NCBI GenBank assembly: GCA_031277795.1
Contig: JAITLQ010000004.1
Coordinates: 1 to 64,000, forward strand
Length of the DNA: 64,000 bases
Reading direction: 5' to 3'
From: Arthrobacter sp.
GTDB lineage: Bacteria > Actinomycetota > Actinomycetes > Actinomycetales > Micrococcaceae
A model generated the notes under the pieces. That model searched no databases. It saw nothing but the letters and a program-made list of their open reading frames with translations, and had not been told where the DNA came from. A program made the translations under genes and the position numbers. Of this stretch, positions 9,155 through 17,425 are shown in pieces (position 1 is the first letter of the stretch; the number at the start of each line of letters is the position of its first letter).

Positions 9155-9238
9155 CCCGGCGCGGGTCCCAGAGGGGACCCACGCCGGGGGTGGATCGGGC
9201 GCCCGGGCGGCCCGGGCCCGCCTCGCTCGGCGAGGCGG
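9155..9238 (-). terminator. Two hairpins between pilin and sortase genes
   Basis: The first hairpin has arms 9155-9169 and 9174-9188 (15 bp with one mismatch and an AGAG loop). The second has perfect 9-bp arms at 9218-9226 and 9230-9238 with a 3-nt loop. They lie in the 159-bp gap after the abundant shaft pilin and before its sortase. They would suit partial termination or RNA processing that keeps sortase expression below pilin expression; that role is inferred. Confidence 0.65.
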
Positions 9239-9277
9239 ACGATGGGCCCGGCCCTGGTGCCCGATCCGGTGGGGGGC

Positions 9278-10669
9278 TCAGGCCCGCTGCTGGCGGCGGC
9301 GAACGCCGGCGAGCAGGAACGAGGAACCGATGAGGGCCACACCCACGCCAACGAACAGCGCGATGCCCGTGCTGCCCGTGAGGGGCAGCTGGAACGGCGG
9401 AACGATCTCGTTGGTGACCTCCAGCAGCGCCGGGGTGGCAGTGGAGCCAGCGGTGATCTGCACGGGATGCTCGGTCGAGTCCAGCTTGTAGCCGAGGGGG
9501 GCCCTCGTCTCGATGACGATGTACTTGCCGACCTTGAGACCGTCCACGCTCACCGTGCCGTCGGCACCCGTCGTGAACGTGGTGGTCGAGGTGGCCGGGT
9601 TCACGAGAGCGTTGCCGGTCTTGTTGCCGGCGGCGTCCGTCGCGTAGATCTCGAACTCGGCGCCCGAGAGGGTCTTCGTCGTGTCGTCCTTCTGCACCTT
9701 GGTGATCTTGAGGGCGCCCCAGGGGGTGTTGACCTCGTTCGAGTCCACGGTGTTCTTGGGATCGTTGACGTAGAGCTGCGTCTTGTTCTTGATGGTGCCG
9801 TCGCCGATGGAGTTGATGGTGGTGTTGATGACCACCTTCACCTCGGCGCCTTGCACGGTCTTGAGCTTGGCCAGTCCGGAGGCGGTGAAGTCCACCTTGA
9901 AGTTGGGGCCGGGCGTGATGGTGTAGTCGGCGGCGTTGAGCGTCAGCCCCGCCACGGTCACGACGGCATCCTTGTAGGTCAGGCGGGCATCGAGCGCATC
10001 GGTGAAGCCGAACGCGGTGAGGGCCTGGGCGGCCGGAAGGTTCGGGACCTGAGCGGTCAGGGTGAAGGCGATCGGGTCGCCGATGATGTGCGCCTGGGAA
10101 TCATCCACGGCCTTGCTCACGGCCGCGACGGTGTTCTTCGGGTACACGTGCACATCGTAGAGCCAGTCGTTCTTCACCGAGAGCGGGATGGTCACCAGGA
10201 ACGGGGCGGAGCGCTGCACCACGGACGCGGGGGCGTTCGTCTCGGTGACGAGGTAGAGGCCAACCGGCAGGTTCGGGAAGGCGGCGACGCCGTCGGCGCC
10301 GGTGACGACCGCGGTCGGCGCGCCGGTGAGGTTGGCCTGGGCCTGGGCCACGGTGTAATCCTCGAGACCCTGCCACTTCGAGGGATCCGTCAGGTCAACG
10401 TTGACCTGCTGGACCGTGAAGGTGACGTCCGCGAGGGGCGTGGCACCCGTGACGGTCTGTTCCGTGCCGTCGTTCGCGATGCCCGTCGGAGTGGTCGGTT
10501 CCGCGTACTTGTGCACCGTGATGGAGCCCAGCTTGTTCGGGTCGATGTTCTGCGCCGCCTGCGCTGGAGCGGCGGAGCCGAAGGCCAGCGCCGTGCCGAG
10601 CACTGCGGCCCCCACAGCCGCGATGACGCCGCGCACGCTACGCGTGCGGCGGATGAGTGAAGACGTCAT
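9278..10669 (-). CDS. Major shaft pilin, SpaA/FimA type, isopeptide-forming
   Basis: 463 aa from the ATG (MTSSLIRR) preceded by AAAGAGA; an upstream in-frame ATG would add 23 unlikely residues. A signal peptide ends at APAQAAQ. The pilin motif is complete: W169 to WLYDVHVYPKN, with K178 as the lysine used for polymerisation. A Cna-B-like domain with an E-box (YIVIETRAPLGYKL, near residue 385) indicates internal Lys-Asn isopeptide bonds. The C-terminus has LPLTG (428-432), a hydrophobic helix and RRRQQRA for sortase sorting. It is the second gene of a tip-shaft-sortase operon, as in Actinomyces fimbriae. Confidence 0.95.
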   Translation of the reverse strand: MTSSLIRRTRSVRGVIAAVGAAVLGTALAFGSAAPAQAAQNIDPNKLGSITVHKYAEPTTPTGIANDGTEQTVTGATPLADVTFTVQQVNVDLTDPSKWQGLEDYTVAQAQANLTGAPTAVVTGADGVAAFPNLPVGLYLVTETNAPASVVQRSAPFLVTIPLSVKNDWLYDVHVYPKNTVAAVSKAVDDSQAHIIGDPIAFTLTAQVPNLPAAQALTAFGFTDALDARLTYKDAVVTVAGLTLNAADYTITPGPNFKVDFTASGLAKLKTVQGAEVKVVINTTINSIGDGTIKNKTQLYVNDPKNTVDSNEVNTPWGALKITKVQKDDTTKTLSGAEFEIYATDAAGNKTGNALVNPATSTTTFTTGADGTVSVDGLKVGKYIVIETRAPLGYKLDSTEHPVQITAGSTATPALLEVTNEIVPPFQLPLTGSTGIALFVGVGVALIGSSFLLAGVRRRQQRA

Positions 10670-10762
10670 GATGTCTCTTTCTTGTGTGTGACAGGGTTGT
10701 GGCCAACGGCAGCCGGACGGCGTCCTTCGCCGCACCACCCCTGGGGTTGAGGTGGTGACTTG

Positions 10763-13384
10763 TCAGCGCTGAGAGCGCCGGGACCTGCGTCGCAGCCAGG
10801 CCGTCCCGAGGGCCAGAGCAACGACAATCGAACCGACGATCACGTACGGGGAGGCCCCGGAGCCGCCGGTCAGCGGAAGGGTGAACGCTTGCGCGTCGCG
10901 GTTGATGAAGCGATAGACGGCCTGGCCGTCCGCGGCCACGGAGACGGCGGCCCGGGGATCGGCCACCGTGCTCCAGTTCGCGTCGTTGGCCAGCTGGGCC
11001 GCATTCGTGGGATCGGTGCCGGTGAACTTCTGGACGGCCCGATTGACGTACCCGCCCACGCCGGCCTCGCTGAGCGCATAGCCGGAACCCGGGCGGACCT
11101 GGATCTTGTTGGCGGCCGACGACGTGGCGGAGCCCGTCACGGTGCTCGGGGTCAGCCCCGCCGCGGAGGGCGTGGCGGTGAGCTTCCAGTCGCCGGGCGT
11201 CGCCGTGCCGGTCCCGTTCACGTTCTCCACGACCTTCAGGATCGTGAGGAACGCGGTGCGGTTGGTCGCGGTGCAATCGATCATCTGGCCGAGCTTCGGC
11301 GTGATGACGCCGTTGAGCCCATCACGCGCGCCGAGGCCGTTGGCGATCGTGGCCCCGGTGGCGTCCACCGCCTTGCACTGCCAGGAACCGCTCGCCAGCG
11401 GGGAGGCCGTGGACTCCGTCGCGGTGCGGACATCATCTTGCACGTAGCGAGCATCGCCACCGCTCTCGGCGAGCTGGTATGAGGTGCCGGAGGTCACGGA
11501 GCCGGTCTTGCCCGTGGCGCCGGTCAGCGCGGTGGCGCCGCCGGAGGTCTTGGCGGTGAGCGTCCAGGCGGCGGGGTCGGCGCTGCCGCCTTCCACCTTC
11601 TTGTTGAGGGTCAGCGTGGTGTCGCAGGTGACGGCGTTCGTGACCGTGGCGGTGTTGCTGCCGCTGACCATGGTCAGGGACGTCGGCACATCGCTCGTCA
11701 AGGCCGTGGAATTGAAGGAGGTGAGCTGCGAGGAGGTGAGCTTGCAGCCGGGCATGCTCGCGTCGATCGTGGTCTTCTCCGAGACGGCGACCTTCTGGCC
11801 GGCCTTCAGCGCGGTGACCTTGGTTCCCCACTCAACGGGTGCGGCCCCGGTTCCGGTGTCCAGGCTCAGCGCCGCGGTGAGACCCGCGGGCTGCTTGCCG
11901 TCGGCGTAGCTGGTGGTCTTACCGTCTGCCGTGACGGACCAGGTCTTGGCCACCGTCAGGTCCGCGGTGCCCGGCGAGTTCGTCAGGGTGCACACGACGG
12001 CGGGTGCCTGCTGGCCGGTCTTCAGGGAGGTCAGGGCGGGGATGGTGACGGAGCCGGTGGTGCCATTCATGGCGGAGCCCAGTGCTTGCGGGCCCTTGCC
12101 GTCACCGTAGTCGGCCGTGCACACGGAGGTGGTGGTGTAGTCGCGGGGCAGATTGGCCGTGGTGGTGGTCGAGCCGGACGCCATCACCTCGCGGAAGTCG
12201 TACGTGCCGCCGGCGACAACGGGTGCCGGGCCGGTCTGTGCCGCCTGCAGGCCCGTCGCTGTGCCGGAGGTCGTGGCGCTCAGGGTCACACCGGGATCAG
12301 TGTTGCCCCGGGGATTCACGCTCAGCGTGAACTGATCGCTCGCGGCGACGCGGCCCTGGACGTCCTTGCGCACCGAGAGGGTGGAGGGCATCGCGCAGGA
12401 GGCGAGGTCGGTGCTGTCGGCCAGCGCCGTGCCGCTCAAGGGCATCGGAGCGGTGCCGACGGCCTGCCAGGTGGACGGATCGAAGCGCGAGAGCGTGGTC
12501 CCGGTGCCGAGGACCACCGTGCCGTCGGCGTCGAAGGCCAGGCCGTTGTACGACGCCACGGGAATGTTGGACGTCGCCTGCGCCTTCACCGGAAGGGTGG
12601 CCGCCGCGTTGGCGGCGGCCGTGGCGCTGGCCAAGTCTGCGGCGGGGAGCATCCAAATCTTGGTGGTGCCCGTGGTGTTCTGGGCGCCCAGGATGTACAG
12701 GTTGCCGGCGCGGTCGAAGGCGATGTCGCCGTTGACGCCATTGGCGCCCTGACCCGTGTCGAAGGAACCGAGCTGGGTTGCGGCACCGGTGCTCACATTC
12801 ACGCTGAAGAGCGTGAAGAAGTAGTTTGTTTTCCCCGCGGGCTTGGCGTAGCCGCCCACCAGGTAGGCCCCCGTGGCGGGCGAGGCGGCGCCTGCGACGA
12901 GGCCCGCCGCGACGGCGGTGGTGGTGGTCCCTCCGATCCAGCTCCAGCTATCCGTCGCGGTCGAGTACTTCGCGACGCGGAACTTGTAGTTCGAATCGGT
13001 GGACTGGTAGCGGAAGAAGGCGTAGGCGTTCGCGCCGTTGGCGTCGAGGGCCAGCCCGTTCAGACTGCCGTTGCCGGCGGCGTCCCCGGGGCTGGCGAGC
13101 GAAGACGGGGCCGTCATCGGGCTGATCACGGCCGTCCCCGATGTGGTGGTGGCCTTGTACATCCCGCTCTTGCTCAACGGCTGGGTCGACGGCGACGTCA
13201 CGCCGTAGATCGTCCCCGGTGAGCAGGAGAAGGCGGCGGCGGCCTGCGCGCTCGGCGCGCCGGTCACGTCGGCGACGACGCCGGCGGCCACCGGAACAAG
13301 GCCGGCCGCGGCCAAGGCGACGGCGGTCAGCGCGGCCTTCCAGGAGCGAGAAGGGCGCGTGGATCCCAAGATGCGCTGAGGCAT
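10763..13384 (-). CDS. Pilus tip adhesin-like surface protein with LPLTGG anchor
   Basis: 873 aa from the ATG (MPQRILGS); the Shine-Dalgarno is weak and the frame stays open upstream, so the start is moderately sure. A signal peptide ends near PSAQAAAA. Residues about 55-380 are a Ser/Thr/Ala/Gly-rich domain of repeated short strands resembling DUF6923-type beta-propellers. Residues about 390-820 hold several prealbumin-like modules (SVRKDVQGR, LTVAKTWSV, LTLNKKVEG and LTILKVVEN each open one) with paired cysteines. LPLTGG (836-841), a hydrophobic helix and an Arg-rich tail form the cell-wall sorting signal. No YPK pilin motif was seen, so it probably caps the fibre. First gene of the operon. 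Confidence 0.88.
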   Translation of the reverse strand: MPQRILGSTRPSRSWKAALTAVALAAAGLVPVAAGVVADVTGAPSAQAAAAFSCSPGTIYGVTSPSTQPLSKSGMYKATTTSGTAVISPMTAPSSLASPGDAAGNGSLNGLALDANGANAYAFFRYQSTDSNYKFRVAKYSTATDSWSWIGGTTTTAVAAGLVAGAASPATGAYLVGGYAKPAGKTNYFFTLFSVNVSTGAATQLGSFDTGQGANGVNGDIAFDRAGNLYILGAQNTTGTTKIWMLPAADLASATAAANAAATLPVKAQATSNIPVASYNGLAFDADGTVVLGTGTTLSRFDPSTWQAVGTAPMPLSGTALADSTDLASCAMPSTLSVRKDVQGRVAASDQFTLSVNPRGNTDPGVTLSATTSGTATGLQAAQTGPAPVVAGGTYDFREVMASGSTTTTANLPRDYTTTSVCTADYGDGKGPQALGSAMNGTTGSVTIPALTSLKTGQQAPAVVCTLTNSPGTADLTVAKTWSVTADGKTTSYADGKQPAGLTAALSLDTGTGAAPVEWGTKVTALKAGQKVAVSEKTTIDASMPGCKLTSSQLTSFNSTALTSDVPTSLTMVSGSNTATVTNAVTCDTTLTLNKKVEGGSADPAAWTLTAKTSGGATALTGATGKTGSVTSGTSYQLAESGGDARYVQDDVRTATESTASPLASGSWQCKAVDATGATIANGLGARDGLNGVITPKLGQMIDCTATNRTAFLTILKVVENVNGTGTATPGDWKLTATPSAAGLTPSTVTGSATSSAANKIQVRPGSGYALSEAGVGGYVNRAVQKFTGTDPTNAAQLANDANWSTVADPRAAVSVAADGQAVYRFINRDAQAFTLPLTGGSGASPYVIVGSIVVALALGTAWLRRRSRRSQR

Positions 13385-13770
13385 GAAAACACCAATTCGT
13401 GGATGACAGGAAGTGCTGAGCCTGGTGAAATCGGTCGTTCCCCAACGATCATTTCGGCACAGGAGAATCGGTCTCTCGGATCCCCGCGCCTTGGCTACCG
13501 GGAAGTTAGCATCGAATTTGTGGCGGCTGCAATGGTGCTTGTGAGTGGTAGTAGTCACCTTTTCGGCAGGCGGCAGGGGACGTTCCTCGAGGGAATTAAG
13601 AGTCACGGTGTCAGGCAAGGGTGATTTCCGTGCCACGGCGCGGGTGTCCGATCGCGTCGGTTGGTCTCGTCCGGCCGGCTTGGTGGAATCCCTTTCGGAG
13701 GGTCGGGGCGAAAGTATATTTCTACGTGGCGAGCGCGCCGGCCTTGACTCGGCCTCGGGCAACCCTCGTC

Positions 13771-13809
13771 CGTCCGGGGATGCTCCCCGTGAGGGAGCAT
13801 CCCCGGACG
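13771..13809. terminator. Hairpin with 17-bp perfect arms
   Basis: Arms 13771-13787 and 13793-13809 are perfectly complementary around a 5-nt loop (CGTGA). No T tract follows. It could insulate the pilus operon from the acyl-CoA dehydrogenase gene, which reads toward it. Confidence 0.65.
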
Positions 13810-13975
13810 CACCCAGGTGCCGGTCTCGCTGCGGGGCAGTCGCGGTGGAAGGCAGCCTCCAGCGTCGCGGCGCGCTCCTCGTGCCCGCCGCGCGGCGGGG
13901 GAAGGGCGACGCCAGCTGAGTCGGCCGGCCGTCCCGAGGCCCGCCCGCCTTCCCCACACCGTGCAGTGCTGACGG

Positions 13976-14159
13976 CCCGCCCACCTGGCGGCCGCTGCCA
14001 CGGTGGCGCCACGCGCCGAGCCGCGGCGCCGTCGGGCAGTCCTGGCAGCGCCGCGCCTTCCCGGCACCGCCGCGGCGTGCGCCTTGCTGGCCGCGCCCCG
14101 CCCACCTGACGGCCGCTCCCACGGCGGCGCCACGCGCCGAGCCGCGGCGCCGTCGGGCA
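13976..14159. repeat. 63-bp direct repeat, two copies 121 bp apart
   Basis: Copies at 13976-14038 and 14097-14159 agree at 60 of 63 positions. Each ends with GCGCCGTCGGGCA, the complement of the dispersed TGCCCGACGGCGC word. The second copy abuts the stop codon of the acyl-CoA dehydrogenase gene, so the element lies directly against coding sequence. Confidence 0.85.
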
Positions 14160-15434
14160 CTACACGAAGGCCGAGACCCCCGTGAGCGCGCGCCCCACGA
14201 TGAGGGAGTTGATCGAATACGTGCCCTCGTACGTGAAGATGATCTCCGCGTCCGCCCAGAGCTTGGAGGCCAGGTGCCCCGGCTCGGTGACGAGGCCGTT
14301 GCCGCCGTGCAGGTCCCGGTTCAGGGCCACGGCGGCGCGGGTCAGGCGCGTGGCGGTGGCCTTGGCCATCGCGGCCTGGGCCATCTTGAGGCGGCCGTCG
14401 TCCTGCAGCCTGGCCATCTGCATCATCATGCCCATGGCGGCCGTGGCGTTGCCCGCGATGTCGGCGATCTGCTGCTGCACCAGCTGGAACTTGGCCAGCG
14501 GCTTCTCGAATTGGTGACGGGCCAGGGAGTAGGCCCGCGCGTCGTCGAGCGCGGCGTGGGCCAGGCCGACGGCCTGCCAGCCCACCCACGCGCGGGAATC
14601 CAGGAGGAGCTCGTTGGCCTTGTCGAAGCCGTCACCGCCGGGGAGCCGATCGGCCTCCGCGACCCGCACGTTGTTGAACACGATGTCGGCGTTCTGCATG
14701 ATCCGCAGGCCCACCTTGTTCTCGATCTTGGTGGCGGAGAAGCCGGGTAGCTCGGAGCGGATGAGGAAGGCCTTGATGATGCCGTCCGCTTCGTCCCGCG
14801 CCCACGCGAGCACGACATCGGCGATGGTGCCTGCGCCGATCCAGCGCTTGGCGCCGTTGATGACCCAGGTGTCTCCCTCGCGCCGTGCCGTGGTGGCGAG
14901 GCCGCCCGCCACGTCCGAACCGTGCTCCGGCTCGGTCAGGGCAAAGGACCCGATCGCGTCGAACACCTCGAGCCGCGGCAGCCACTCGGCGCGCTGCTCG
15001 TCCGAGCCCAGGCGATCGATCATGCCCACGATGAGCTCGTTGTGGATGCCCACGAGCGCGCAGAGCGAGGTGTCGGCGCGGCCCACCGCCGCGTACACGA
15101 GGCCCTTGAAGAGCCGGCTCGTGCCGTCCGTCTGGATCCGGCCGAGGCCCAGCTCGCCGAGGCCCGCGAGCCAGTGCCGGGGGAACTCCTCGCGGTTCCA
15201 GAACTCCAGCGACTGGTGGGTGATGTTGGCCTGCAGGTAGTCGTCGATCTCGATGAGCCGCTGCCGCTCGTCCTCGGGCAGGATCTCCGCCGCGCCCAGG
15301 AGGTCCCGGCTTCCCTCGGCGATGTTCCAGCTCTTGGGGGAGTCGCCGGCGCCGGCGATGCCGGTCTGGCGGCTGCCCGGCGCCGGGGCGGTCCCCACGG
15401 GGGCAACGGAGGGGCGGGGCTGAACGGCGGTCAT
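14160..15434 (-). CDS. Acyl-CoA dehydrogenase (isobutyryl/short-branched-chain type by context)
   Basis: 424 aa from the ATG with AAAGGACA upstream (MTAVQPRP). An FAD flavoenzyme introducing an alpha,beta double bond into an acyl-CoA and passing electrons to ETF. Seen: the substrate/flavin segment FALTEPEHGSDVAGGLAT, WIGAGTIADVVLAWAR, and near the C-terminus the catalytic-Glu segment TYEGTYSINSLIVGRALTG. The proline-rich first 25 residues look like a leader without function. Neighbours (marR, mmsB, 3-hydroxyisobutyryl-CoA hydrolase, mmsA) point to isobutyryl-CoA from valine. A glutaryl-CoA or other branched substrate is not excluded. Confidence 0.9.
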   Translation of the reverse strand: MTAVQPRPSVAPVGTAPAPGSRQTGIAGAGDSPKSWNIAEGSRDLLGAAEILPEDERQRLIEIDDYLQANITHQSLEFWNREEFPRHWLAGLGELGLGRIQTDGTSRLFKGLVYAAVGRADTSLCALVGIHNELIVGMIDRLGSDEQRAEWLPRLEVFDAIGSFALTEPEHGSDVAGGLATTARREGDTWVINGAKRWIGAGTIADVVLAWARDEADGIIKAFLIRSELPGFSATKIENKVGLRIMQNADIVFNNVRVAEADRLPGGDGFDKANELLLDSRAWVGWQAVGLAHAALDDARAYSLARHQFEKPLAKFQLVQQQIADIAGNATAAMGMMMQMARLQDDGRLKMAQAAMAKATATRLTRAAVALNRDLHGGNGLVTEPGHLASKLWADAEIIFTYEGTYSINSLIVGRALTGVSAFV

Positions 15435-15484
15435 GACATGTCCTTTCGACGGTGGCCGAAATGTAGGATTTGGCGAAAGAAGCA

Positions 15485-15504
15485 TCGGCACCGATGGGTG
15501 CCGA
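15485..15504. promoter_or_regulatory. Inverted repeat, candidate MarR operator
   Basis: TCGGCACC and GGTGCCGA form perfect 8-bp arms around GATG in the 107-bp divergent region between the dehydrogenase gene and marR. A second repeat, GGGGCGT/ACGCCCC, follows just before the marR ribosome binding site. Divergent marR genes usually bind such sites and control both directions. Confidence 0.5.
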
Positions 15505-15541
15505 ACGGGGCGTCGCCACGCCCCGAAAACAAGGAGGCCCC

Positions 15542-16057
15542 GTGCAGGAACCGTTGCCGCGCGACCCGATCGCCGAGGCCGCCCGCAATTGGGAGCGCCA
15601 CGGCTGGGGCGAGTACGCCGAGCCCATGGCCGCCGTCACCTCGATCATGCGCGCGCAGCAGATCCTCATCGGCCGCGCCGAGGCGATCATGAAGGGCTTC
15701 GGGCTCACGTTCGCGCGCTTCGAGATGCTGCAGCTGCTCAGCTTCGCGCGCGGCTCGCAGATGCCCATGTCGCGCGCCTCGCGCCTGCTGCAGGTGCACC
15801 CCACCTCGGTCACGAGCGCCGTGGACCGCCTCGAGAAGGACGGCCTGGTCCGCCGCACGGCCCACCCCACCGACGGGCGCACGGTGCTCCTGGTCCTGAC
15901 CGACGAGGGGCGCGATCTGGCCCGCGGCGCCGCCGAGGCCCTCAACGAACAGCTCTTCGCCAACACGGGCTTCAACGCGCGTGACGTCGCCTCGCTCAAC
16001 CGCATCCTGCAGCGCTTCCGGCAGAGGTCCGGGGACTTCGCGGCGCCGCTGGATTGA
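15542..16057 (+). CDS. MarR family transcriptional regulator
   Basis: 171 aa from a GTG start. This start has AAGGAGG 4-5 bp upstream (15531-15537); earlier in-frame TTG and ATG codons lack a proper site and would add a meaningless leader. The winged-helix core is clear: LTFARFEMLQLLSFA, then MPMSRASRLLQVHPTSVTSAVDRLEKDGLVRR with the wing HPTDGRTVLLVLTDEG. MarR dimers commonly release DNA on binding an acyl-CoA or aromatic ligand. Being divergent from the acyl-CoA dehydrogenase gene, it probably controls that gene and itself. Confidence 0.92.
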   Translation: MQEPLPRDPIAEAARNWERHGWGEYAEPMAAVTSIMRAQQILIGRAEAIMKGFGLTFARFEMLQLLSFARGSQMPMSRASRLLQVHPTSVTSAVDRLEKDGLVRRTAHPTDGRTVLLVLTDEGRDLARGAAEALNEQLFANTGFNARDVASLNRILQRFRQRSGDFAAPLD

Positions 16058-16103
16058 GGTCCCGCCGCCCGCCCTGGGCGGCGACCACCCGGCGTCGTGC
16101 GTT

Positions 16104-16168
16104 TTCTCACCCTCTTGGGGCCTGTGCACCGTCCCCGGGACGGTGCACAGGCGCTGAGGGGGTGAGAA
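16104..16168. repeat. Paired-arm palindrome between convergent genes
   Basis: Inner arms 16121-16135 and 16137-16151 are a perfect 15-bp match with a 1-nt centre. Outer arms 16104-16114 (TTCTCACCCTC) and 16158-16168 match with one mismatch. CACC recurs 19 bp apart on the left (16108, 16127), and GGTG recurs 19 bp apart on the right (16142, 16161). The structure sits between the stops of marR and mmsB and may act as a terminator. The same layout recurs at other intergenic loci. Confidence 0.7.
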
Positions 16169-16320
16169 TCCGCGGATCCGGGTGCCCGACGGCGCCCGCT
16201 CGCCTCCGGCGCGCGGCGCATCTGGCGCTCGGTGCGGGCCGGGTCCGCCGGGAGCGCCGGGAGTGCTGGGCGCGCAGGGAGCGCCGGGCCCACCGGGCGC
16301 GCCGGGAACCGCGCTGCGGC

Positions 16321-17253
16321 TCACGCCGTCCCCGAGCGGTCGCGGATCGTGGTGATGACGCCGGAGAAGTCGCGCCCGGCGCCGCCCTCCTCGTCGCGGA
16401 AGCGCCGATAGATCTCCTCCGCGTGGCGCCCCAGCTCGGCCGCCGTGCCCGTGGACTCGATCGCGGCCAGCGCGAGGCCCAGGTCCTTGGCCATGAGCGC
16501 CCCGGCGAAGCCCGGCTGGTAGTCGCGGTTGGCGGGTGAGGTGGGCACCGGGCCAGGCACGGGGCAATTGGTCGTGAGCGCCCAGCACGCGCCGGAGGCG
16601 TTGGAGGCCACGTCGAAGAGCGCTTGGTGCGAGAGCCCCAGCCCCTCACCCAGCACGAACGCCTCGGCCACGGCGATCTGGCTGACCGCCAGGATCATGT
16701 TGTTGCAGACCTTGGCCGCCTGGCCCAGGCCCGTGCCGCCGCAGTGCACGATCCGCTGGCCCATGACCTCCAGGATCGGCAGGACGTCGGCAAACACGTC
16801 GTCCGGCCCGCCCACCATGAAGGCGAGCGTGCCGGCCTCGGCGCCGACCACGCCGCCGGAGACCGGGGCGTCCGCGGCGCGGTGACCCGCGGCGTGCGCC
16901 AGCTCGGCGGCGGCGCGGGCCTCGTCGACCGAGATGGTGGAGCAGTCGAGCAGGATGGAGTCCTTCTTCGCCGCGCTGAGCAGGCCGGGGGAACCGTCCA
17001 CCGCATCCTCGTAGGCGGCGATGACGTGCGTTCCGGAGGGGAGCATCGTCAGGACGATGTCCGCCTCGGCCGCCGCCTGCGCCGCCGTGGGGACCACGCT
17101 CACGCCGGCCGCGGCGGCGGCCTCCAGCGTGGCGGGGACCACGTCGAAGCCCAGCACGCTGACGCCGGCCTTGACGAGGTTCGCGGCCATGGGGCCGCCC
17201 ATGTGGCCGAGGCCAATGAACGCGACGGTGGTGTCCTTCAGTTCAAGTGCCAT
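16321..17253 (-). CDS. mmsB: 3-hydroxyisobutyrate dehydrogenase
   Basis: 310 aa from the ATG with GGGAG upstream (MALELKDT). An NAD-dependent beta-hydroxyacid dehydrogenase oxidising 3-hydroxyisobutyrate to methylmalonate semialdehyde in valine breakdown. The Rossmann motif GLGHMGGPMAANL lies at the N-terminus. The substrate-binding signature DAPVSGGVVGAEAGTLAFMVGG follows, then the catalytic lysine in GLGQAAKVCNNM. Length is normal. It lies 172 bp after the hydrolase gene, separated by a long palindrome. Confidence 0.93.
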   Translation of the reverse strand: MALELKDTTVAFIGLGHMGGPMAANLVKAGVSVLGFDVVPATLEAAAAAGVSVVPTAAQAAAEADIVLTMLPSGTHVIAAYEDAVDGSPGLLSAAKKDSILLDCSTISVDEARAAAELAHAAGHRAADAPVSGGVVGAEAGTLAFMVGGPDDVFADVLPILEVMGQRIVHCGGTGLGQAAKVCNNMILAVSQIAVAEAFVLGEGLGLSHQALFDVASNASGACWALTTNCPVPGPVPTSPANRDYQPGFAGALMAKDLGLALAAIESTGTAAELGRHAEEIYRRFRDEEGGAGRDFSGVITTIRDRSGTA

Positions 17254-17314
17254 GTTCGCTCCCTGGGATGTGGGTTCTTCACTGGATGGTGGGGCGGGGC
17301 GGCGCCGTGCGCCG

Positions 17315-17387
17315 CGAAAAGTCACGGCCTTCGCGCTTTCTCACGGCCAAGGTGAGCGTGAGAAAGCGTCTTGGCCGTGAGAAAACG
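17315..17387. repeat. Paired-arm palindrome, TTTCTCAC word
   Basis: CGCTTTCTCAC at 17334 and its inverted form GTGAGAAAACG at 17377 sit in 19-bp arms with one mismatch (GCGCTTTCTCACGGCCAAG and its complement). A further inverted copy, GTGAGAAAGCG, starts at 17358, 19 bp before the last. A degenerate copy starts at 17315, 19 bp before the first. The TTCTCAC word is also in the palindrome at 16104. Confidence 0.7.
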
Positions 17388-17425
17388 CCCGACGCCGGGG
17401 GCCTGGCTCCCAGCGCCGGGGCGGG

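Larger units (their letters stand above)
13385..14159. other. 775-bp intergenic region with hairpin and direct repeat
   Basis: This lies between the pilus operon start and the end of the acyl-CoA dehydrogenase gene. Positions 13390-13620 are visibly less G+C-rich than the rest of the window and probably hold the pilus promoter and leader. A strong hairpin sits at 13771-13809 and a 63-bp direct repeat at 13976-14159. ORFs crossing it have the composition of random high-GC frames. Confidence 0.6.

Noticed and set aside
13621-14109. A 162-codon frame upstream of the pilus operon
   Set aside because: It crosses the 17-bp hairpin and the first 63-bp repeat, and its translation is low-complexity.
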